A stretch of 8,566 bases of DNA from Gemmatimonadota bacterium (GTDB taxonomy: Bacteria; Latescibacterota; UBA2968; UBA8231): NCBI GenBank assembly GCA_026706505.1, contig JAPOYQ010000303.1:1-8566 (forward strand). Direction: 5' to 3'. Of this stretch, positions 1 through 4,054 are shown one piece after another. A program made the translations under genes and the position numbers. The notes under the pieces were generated by a model. The model had not been told where the DNA came from. It saw only the letters and a program-made list of their open reading frames with translations, and did not search any database. Position 1 is the first letter of the stretch. Each line of letters opens with the position of its first letter.

Positions 1-808
1 CCGAGTTGCCGCCCGCCACCGACAGCCATGCCAGGGCATAGGCCAGCGGCCAGCCAAACGTCGCCGCATCCGCGATTGTCTCGCGTGCCTGGGTGGCGCA
101 GGCGGTATTCTCCAGTCGCCGTCCTATCGCCGCCCTGGCCTCTGTCTGCGACGGCCGGCGGGCTTGCCGGACATGCCGGAAAAACTCGTCCAGGGCGCGG
201 TCCCGGCCAGGAGAATCCGGCGTGCACAGCCAATGCCATGCGGCAAGCAAATCCGGTGCGGCCGTCGCCAATGCCTTGCGCTCGTCGCCGAACACCTCCA
301 GCGCGATGCGGGCATCCCACTCCGGATCGTTCCGGCGCCCGCTGCTGAGGGCCCCGTCCTGATAGTGTTTGATGAGGCTGCGATAGGGGTTGCGGGGGAA
401 GGCGAGAGGGCTGAGAAGAAGCGTATCCACGGCCGGAAGATTGAGCAGCCGGAGGTCCGGCTTCGCCGCCTTTAGATGGGGCAAGTCGAAGGCGATCAGG
501 TTGTGGCCCAGCAGAAAGGATGCGCCGTCGGCCAAAGCGTCGAGTTTTGCGAGCCCGGCTGCCAGACTAGCGCCGGAATGCGTCAGACTGCGGCCGGTAT
601 CCCCGCGCACCGCCCCAAGGGCATGAATACGATTGTCCTTGCCGACTTCAAGATCGAAAGAAACGCAGGCTGGCCGGAATGGCACGCCATCCCGCAACGC
701 GACCTCGCCGGCCATGCCGCCATTCACGCGGCGTTCGGCCTTGGTTTCAGGGGTCCGCTCATGTCCACCAAATTGCCCGGAACATCGCCGTGCGGCAACG
801 ATGTTCAT
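1..808 (-). CDS. DEDD 3'-5' exonuclease domain, N-terminal part of a large (RecQ-type helicase?) protein, cut by the window edge
   Basis: The frame stays open from 808 to the left edge (269 codons), so only the N-terminus is present. Numbered from the ATG at 808, an RNase T/DnaQ-like fold is visible: Exo I FDLEVG (D52, E54), Exo II LLGHNLIAFDLPHL (H102, D108) and Exo III NDPEWDA (D161, D165). The rest (about 170-269) is helical. Known of the family: this exonuclease, with the pattern HNLIAFDLPHLKAAKPDLRL and then PAVDTL, usually heads very long RecQ-like ATP-dependent helicases of accessory regions. The helicase part is not visible, so that half is inference. It would degrade or proofread DNA in the cytoplasm, in repair or defence. 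The start is uncertain: ATG 808 gives the longest frame, but no Shine-Dalgarno is evident, and ATG 715 or GTG 727 would still keep the whole exonuclease. The in-frame stop upstream is the TAG ending the neighbouring gene at 869. Confidence 0.7.
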   Translation of the reverse strand, partial: MNIVAARRCSGQFGGHERTPETKAERRVNGGMAGEVALRDGVPFRPACVSFDLEVGKDNRIHALGAVRGDTGRSLTHSGASLAAGLAKLDALADGASFLLGHNLIAFDLPHLKAAKPDLRLLNLPAVDTLLLSPLAFPRNPYRSLIKHYQDGALSSGRRNDPEWDARIALEVFGDERKALATAAPDLLAAWHWLCTPDSPGRDRALDEFFRHVRQARRPSQTEARAAIGRRLENTACATQARETIADAATFGWPLAYALAWLSVAGGNS

Positions 809-868
809 GCCGATACACTGGTTGATGCCAAACTGAACGCTCCCGGCATCGTTGCGGGCCGTTCCGTG

Positions 869-1369
869 CTAGAAGTCGTGCAGGATGACTCGCGAGCCAT
901 CCTCCATGTGCTTTTTCACTTTGCTGCAATAAGCCTTCAGGAATTCTAGCTTGTCCACGTTGCCGAAAAGGCCGGGGCTACCAGAACAGTCTTGGTACAT
1001 TTGCTGTCCGCTCACCCGCTTCTTCAGCGTGTGGCGTCCACTCGGATGATGGTCGATTTTCAACTCGACTACCGGGTACACCTCGATGTCAAGCAACGTG
1101 CGAGCCAGCAGCTGCTTGTCTGTCGGCAGGTTTTGCATGATCGGCAGGTACAAATCTTGGTCGAGCATCGTCCAAGTCGGCAATCCACGGCTTTGCGGGT
1201 TGCCGATCGGATGTTCATCATCGCCGTTCCATCGAACGGCGATCTTGGGCTCGCCATCCCATTCTCCCAGTGCATAAGCGATTTCGCTTGGGCCGCGATT
1301 GTCAAGCACAGCGATCAGTTTCCAGCGAGTTCTGGGTGAGATGACATCGTTGGGTTCTATGTATGGCAT
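869..1369 (-). CDS. Hypothetical accessory protein, 166 aa
   Basis: I do not recognise a named family. The start ATG at 1369 is well supported: GGAG lies 8 nt upstream and a plausible promoter further up. The protein is soluble, with no signal peptide or membrane segment. It is rich in Trp, Pro and Asp in its first half (SPRTRWKLIAVLDN, ALGEWDGEPKIAVRWNGDDE, IGNPQSRGLPTWTML) and basic towards the end. The pattern of hydrophobic strands separated by GEWDG and RWNGDDE suggests a small beta-rich domain in residues 12-75 and a helical tail. Its GC content looks lower than that of the neighbouring exonuclease gene, as expected for transferred cargo. It lies 60 bp upstream of the exonuclease gene on the same strand and in the same frame, so the two are probably co-transcribed. 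No function can be assigned. Confidence 0.7.
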   Translation of the reverse strand: MPYIEPNDVISPRTRWKLIAVLDNRGPSEIAYALGEWDGEPKIAVRWNGDDEHPIGNPQSRGLPTWTMLDQDLYLPIMQNLPTDKQLLARTLLDIEVYPVVELKIDHHPSGRHTLKKRVSGQQMYQDCSGSPGLFGNVDKLEFLKAYCSKVKKHMEDGSRVILHDF

Positions 1370-1564
1370 TTCAAATCTCCGTAGCTAGAAGGTAATGAAA
1401 TACCATAGCTGAATGTCGACGTCAAGCTCCTTCTTGTTCTCCGCCTGCGAGGCATGGCCTCCAGAAGCGCTCGACGCAGCATCTCGACCGCAGCGAGGGC
1501 AACGGCGTGACGCTGTGAGAGGACGATCGGCGGCGCGGCCGGGCGAGGCCCGCAGCGCTCTCGA
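1370..1564. other. Gap between two minus-strand genes: promoter plus possible decayed coding sequence
   Basis: The only supported feature in these 195 bp is the promoter at 1397-1425. The rest is GC-rich. On the minus strand it contains short protein-like stretches in different frames, such as PPIVLSQRHAVALAAVEMLRR and, in another frame, AENKKELDVDIQLWYFITF, which could be the end of a decayed gene. A small hairpin (CGGGC, GAG, GCCCG near 1538-1552) follows the upstream gene but has no U-tract, so I do not call it a terminator. Confidence 0.3.
1397..1425 (-). promoter_or_regulatory. Predicted sigma70-type promoter for the 166-aa hypothetical gene
   Basis: On the minus strand TTGACG (1420-1425) is followed after 17 bp by TATTTC (1397-1402). 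Transcription would begin near 1390, about 20 nt before the ATG at 1369, which leaves room for the GGAG ribosome site. The -10 region lies inside an imperfect palindrome, GGTAATGAAATACC (plus strand 1391-1404), that could bind a repressor. Seen directly: the hexamers and the spacing. Inferred: activity. Confidence 0.45.
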
Positions 1565-2171
1565 TTAGGCTCGGCCAGGCATCGCCCTGCAGCGGTCCCG
1601 AACGGCATTGGCAAGCGCCGCCACGCCGCGCCGGGAAACCCGGAACACCTTCGGACCCAGAAGCGCGGCCGTTGCCTTGTGCGCTATCTCCGTCGAAGTC
1701 CAGATTGCCGTCACGTCCGACCAGTCCAGCATGCCGCCGACGGTCTTCCTGTCGGAGGCGGTGTCCTCGGTGATGAAGCGTAGACCGAGGCGGCCATAGC
1801 AGAGCTTCTCCAGATCGCCGCGTGTGCCCGGCGACCCGCCGACGACAAGCAGCTTCCGCCAGCCGGCCACCTTCATCGCGGCCACCATCTCCTCCACCGC
1901 TCGGCGATTGTCGCTTCCGCCGCAAAACTCGCATTGCGGCGCGGACTGGACGGCGGGCGTCCGAAACGGGCGGCTGGCAGGCGGGTTTCCGGCAATGGCG
2001 CACGAAGGCGGCCCCGAGCGCCTTGTCGACCGCCGCGAGCTTGCCGGCGGCGATGCGGATCTTACCGGGCCGGGTAAGCCCGGCCCGGTACAGCGCCTCC
2101 CGCGCCCTTTTCTCGTTTTCCCCCACGAAGCCGCGCGCCGCGAGAAGTTCCGACAAGGCCATGTCATGCAT
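1565..2171 (-). CDS. Viperin-coupled zinc-ribbon/Rossmann-like protein, apparently frameshifted
   Basis: The gene starts at ATG 2171, overlapping the viperin stop (ATGCATGA, 8-nt overlap), with GGAGG 8 nt upstream, so it is translationally coupled. The first frame gives about 65 good residues: helical MALSELLAARGFVGENEKRA, then AGLTRPGKIRIA, ending HCRKPACQ. That frame then turns into Arg-rich nonsense. Another frame, one base on, gives a convincing C-terminal domain ending at 1565: CEFCGGSDN, then AGWRKLLVVGGSPGT, FITEDTASDRKTVGG, SDVTAIWTSTEIAHKA and VFRVSRRGVAALANAV. The switch lies between about 1935 and 1990. Read as one product of about 200 aa, it has a C-x4-C plus C-x2-C zinc site and a beta-alpha fold with a VVGG loop, loosely like DUF2325; that family link is tentative. 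The shift may be a sequencing error, a real mutation or, less likely, programmed frameshifting. The role is unknown, but the coupling implies work with viperin. Confidence 0.6.
2063..2090. repeat. Perfect 12-bp inverted repeat with 4-nt loop inside a coding region
   Basis: TACCGGGCCGGG (2063-2074) is followed by TAAG and then its exact reverse complement (2079-2090). In the mRNA of the viperin partner this would be a very stable GC-rich hairpin starting about 80 nt after the start codon, over the codons for YRAGLTRPGK. It has no U-tract. It could slow ribosomes or polymerase, or simply reflect codon choice. Confidence 0.7.
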
Positions 2172-3069
2172 GCGCTGCGCCTCCGGCCCGCCGCAGCCAG
2201 TCATAGTCTCCGCCCCTGGCGTGAAACTTGTCCCGCGAAAAGCCGATCTGCCGCAGCGCCTCGCCGAAACCCACCTCCAGAATGGACGGACCGTATTCGA
2301 GCGTCCTTCCCGACAGGTGAGGAACGTGCCAGAAGAAGCGTCCGTCTGGACCGATCATAAGATAGGATTCGGTCATCGCGTCATTGTCTTCGGGCACGAT
2401 GGTGATGCCGACCTCGCGCAGTGCCATGTGGCGCTCGACGAATGCGCGGAAGTCCGACTCCGGGATCGACAGCTCCCTCACGGCGTCGTCGTTCTCGCCT
2501 GCCACCGGCAGCATCTGGAACAGCTTCCAGCGCTCCGGGGCCAGTTCCGTGATATAGTCGCGCATGTCTTCTCCGACATTGAGCCGGCTGACGACCGTGT
2601 TACACTTGAGCCGGACGCCTCGACGTTTCGCCGCGGCTCCCAATTCCAGCATGACCGGCGCGTAGGGTCTTCCGGCCCGTGTCCGTCCGAGGTCGGCATT
2701 CGTGCTGTCGTCGGCGGAGTCAATGGAGAGCGCCACCCAGTCAATCCACTCCGCCCAGTCTTCGAGCAGCGGACCCAGACGCGCTCCGTTGGTGACGAGC
2801 GATACCGCGCAACGGCCGCGGCTGCGCCTCTTAATGCGTTCGCAAAGAGGCCCCAGGTCGCGTATCAAGGTCGGTTCTCCGCCGGCGAAGTTGATCTTGC
2901 CGACGCCGGCATCCACCATCGCATCGATCAGCGCCTCGCGGTCCGAGGGCGAGAGCCGGTCTCGCCTTCCAAGGTGCGGAAATGTGGCAAAGCAGTAGCT
3001 GCAGCGGGCATTGCAGGCTTCGATCAGGTGAAAGTTGACGGACAGACCCGGATCGACGGTCGATTTCAT
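2164..3069 (-). CDS. pVip: Prokaryotic viperin (pVip), radical SAM antiviral nucleotide dehydratase, 301 aa
   Basis: Known of the family: viperins bind a [4Fe-4S] cluster and SAM and turn a nucleoside triphosphate into its 3'-deoxy-3',4'-didehydro form, which terminates phage RNA synthesis. Seen here: the cluster motif EACNARCSYCF (C19, C23, C26), KINFAGGEP (58-66, SAM-binding GGEP), SLVTNGARL (90-98), ALSIDSADDSTNADLGR (113-129), LKCNTVVSRLNVGEDM (154-169), ERWKLFQMLPVAGEN (179-193), IVPEDNDAMTESYLMIGPDGRF (224-245, in part) and SILEVGFGEALRQIGF then RGGDYDW near the end. These blocks match the order and wording of animal viperin, including RWK-FQ and the C-terminal GGxYxW, which separates it from MoaA-like enzymes. 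The start at 3069 has a strong GAGGAGGAG ribosome site 4 nt upstream; the longer frame to 3453 runs antisense through the HTH gene and is rejected. There is no amphipathic membrane helix at the N-terminus, as usual in bacteria. Which NTP it uses cannot be read from sequence. Confidence 0.93.
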   Translation of the reverse strand: MKSTVDPGLSVNFHLIEACNARCSYCFATFPHLGRRDRLSPSDREALIDAMVDAGVGKINFAGGEPTLIRDLGPLCERIKRRSRGRCAVSLVTNGARLGPLLEDWAEWIDWVALSIDSADDSTNADLGRTRAGRPYAPVMLELGAAAKRRGVRLKCNTVVSRLNVGEDMRDYITELAPERWKLFQMLPVAGENDDAVRELSIPESDFRAFVERHMALREVGITIVPEDNDAMTESYLMIGPDGRFFWHVPHLSGRTLEYGPSILEVGFGEALRQIGFSRDKFHARGGDYDWLRRAGGAAHA

Positions 3070-3114
3070 CTTGCTCCTCCTCGGTCGCGAGCCGCATAAT
3101 GACGCTCGAAACAC

Positions 3115-3144
3115 TTGTTCACTGAGCGCCCATGCGCATAATAA
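3115..3144 (+). promoter_or_regulatory. Predicted promoter of the HTH/glycine-zipper gene
   Basis: TTGTTC (3115-3120) is followed after 18 bp by TAATAA (3139-3144). Transcription would start near 3151, giving about 40 nt of leader before ATG 3190. It would make the alternative GTG at 3151 essentially leaderless, which argues for the downstream ATG. The -10 box abuts the candidate operator at 3149-3167. Confidence 0.45.
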
Positions 3145-3145
3145 G

Positions 3146-3174
3146 GAAATGTGCATTACATACACATATGTCAA
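3146..3174 (-). promoter_or_regulatory. Predicted viperin promoter
   Basis: On the minus strand a consensus TTGACA (3169-3174) lies 17 bp from CATTTC (3146-3151), or 16 bp from ACATTT. The -10 is weak, so the promoter may need help or be tightly held. The leader before viperin would be about 70 nt. The spacer carries GTATGTAAT at the same distance from TTGACA as the GTAGGTAAT of the GTPase promoter. Confidence 0.5.
3149..3167. promoter_or_regulatory. 19-bp near-palindrome, candidate operator between viperin and the HTH gene
   Basis: ATGTGCATTACATACACAT pairs at 7 of 9 positions around its centre, with perfect 5-bp outer arms (ATGTG/CACAT). It covers the spacer and -10 edge of the viperin promoter and the likely transcription start of the HTH gene, so one bound dimer could block both. 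Its position directly between an XRE-type regulator gene and the viperin gene makes autoregulation by the HTH protein the simplest reading. Binding itself is inference. Confidence 0.5.
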
Positions 3175-3189
3175 GAGGCTCGCTCTCGA

Positions 3190-3603
3190 ATGAAGAATGA
3201 GACCACCTACCAGACCGTGCTGGGACGCCTGATTGCCCAGAAGCGCAAGGAGAAAGAGATAGATCAGGAAGGGATGGCGCGCCGCGTGGGCGTCAGCCGC
3301 TCGACATGGTCGCGCATCGAGGCGGGTTCTTCGGCGCTCAACATGGACCAGTTGGCCAAGGCCGTGAGCGCACTCGACATTTCCCTGGGCGAATTGATGC
3401 TGGAAGTGGACGAGGTTGTCAGGGAACTCAGACGGCAGAACGTCGAAGTGCATGACAGCCGGGACCAGGCCAGGTCCGCGCCCTTCGGGGCTGTCGGAGG
3501 GGCAGCCGGAGCAGGTCTGGCGGCGCCGGTCGCATTCCTCGGCGGCGCCGTGTTGGGTGGCATCATCGCGACCCTGCTCGCCGAACGGAAAAAGGACGAC
3601 TGA
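3190..3603 (+). CDS. XRE-family HTH regulator with C-terminal glycine-zipper membrane segment, 137 aa
   Basis: Residues 8-68 form a Cro/C1-type helix-turn-helix (LGRLIAQKRKEKEIDQEGMA, then RRVGVSRSTWSRIEAGSSAL), with the recognition helix around VSRSTWSRIE. Residues 70-92 are an amphipathic, possibly coiled-coil helix (LEVDEVVRELRRQNVE). Residues 98-131 are Gly/Ala-rich and hydrophobic with several GxxxG spacings and a GGIIATLLAE end, followed by a basic-acidic tail RKKDD. This looks like a membrane helix or hairpin, unusual for a simple repressor. ATG 3190 is preferred because the HTH starts right after it and the predicted promoter leaves a normal leader; GTG 3151 would add 13 residues. It is divergent from viperin across a shared operator. 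It may tether the regulator to the membrane, so that membrane damage alters repression; that is inference. Confidence 0.8.
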   Translation: MKNETTYQTVLGRLIAQKRKEKEIDQEGMARRVGVSRSTWSRIEAGSSALNMDQLAKAVSALDISLGELMLEVDEVVRELRRQNVEVHDSRDQARSAPFGAVGGAAGAGLAAPVAFLGGAVLGGIIATLLAERKKDD

Positions 3604-3718
3604 ACGGCAACCGGTTCTTCACCGCCGCAGGAGGATCAATCGCACACCTCAACAGTGCTGCTTGCATGGTTGCTGAATCGCCCAAGGCTGCGCCTTTTTC
3701 ACCGGAGCGCTTCAGGCC

Positions 3719-3997
3719 ATGCTATTCCTCCATGACCCGCTCCGATTGCTTTCGGCCGGAGCGACAACTGCGGGGCTCGCTGAGAACAGCGTGCTTCATG
3801 CCGAACACTGGATCCTCGCGTCCCTGCGCAAGCATGTCGGCCACGACCTGGCGTCGCTCAATCGTTCTGATATTGCGTCAAATCACTGCGCCTCGCCCAT
3901 ACTTGGGAAAGCGGGCAGGCGATATCCGGCCGGTAAAATCAGCCCGGTGACGACAAAATTGTCACAGCGCAAATTTCTGGTATTGACACCAAGGTAG
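3719..3997 (+). CDS. Doubtful small ORF, 92 aa
   Basis: The first 60 residues look protein-like (MLFLHDPLRLLSAGATTAGL, then HAEHWILASLRKHVGHDLASL), and the frame extends upstream to a stop at 3676 as AFFTGALQA. GGAG lies 10 nt before the ATG. The last 30 residues look like translated intergenic sequence and run into the GTPase promoter. It may be a remnant of an older gene or chance. I recognise no family. Confidence 0.25.
   Translation: MLFLHDPLRLLSAGATTAGLAENSVLHAEHWILASLRKHVGHDLASLNRSDIASNHCASPILGKAGRRYPAGKISPVTTKLSQRKFLVLTPR
3952..3963. promoter_or_regulatory. Palindrome GACAA-AA-TTGTC upstream of the GTPase promoter
   Basis: Perfect 5-bp arms with a 2-bp centre are nested in a second inverted pair, GTGAC (3947-3951) and GTCAC (3961-3965). 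It lies about 20 bp upstream of the -35 box, a usual place for an activator or repressor site. It does not resemble the 19-bp operator near viperin. Confidence 0.35.
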
Positions 3998-4012
3998 GTA
4001 ATTGCATATCAT
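3983..4012 (+). promoter_or_regulatory. Predicted promoter of the HTH-dynamin GTPase gene
   Basis: TTGACA (3983-3988), 18-bp spacer, TATCAT (4007-4012) is a near-consensus sigma70-type promoter. Transcription would start near 4019, leaving about 35 nt before ATG 4055. The spacer contains GTAGGTAAT, matching GTATGTAAT in the viperin promoter at 8 of 9 bases and at the same distance from TTGACA. Confidence 0.6.
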
Positions 4013-4054
4013 GGAAGATATAAACATCACTCCAAAGGGTGGCGGGAGACCAAA

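Larger units (their letters stand above)
3604..4054. other. 450-bp gap before the GTPase gene: weak terminator, possible small ORF, promoter
   Basis: No confident gene lies here. At 3684-3699 AAGGC-TGC-GCCTT followed by T's is a weak terminator-like hairpin after the HTH gene. The best small coding candidate is 3719-3997. Downstream are a palindrome (3952-3963) and the GTPase promoter (3983-4012). Confidence 0.4.

Noticed and set aside
1822..3099. 425-codon plus-strand open frame
   Set aside because: It is antisense to viperin and its partner. Its translation is Arg/Pro/Ala-rich with no domain, while the minus strand has clear viperin motifs.
3070..3453. N-terminal extension of viperin to 429 residues
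   Set aside because: It runs antisense through the HTH gene and the promoters. The start at 3069 has a strong ribosome site and fits the family length.
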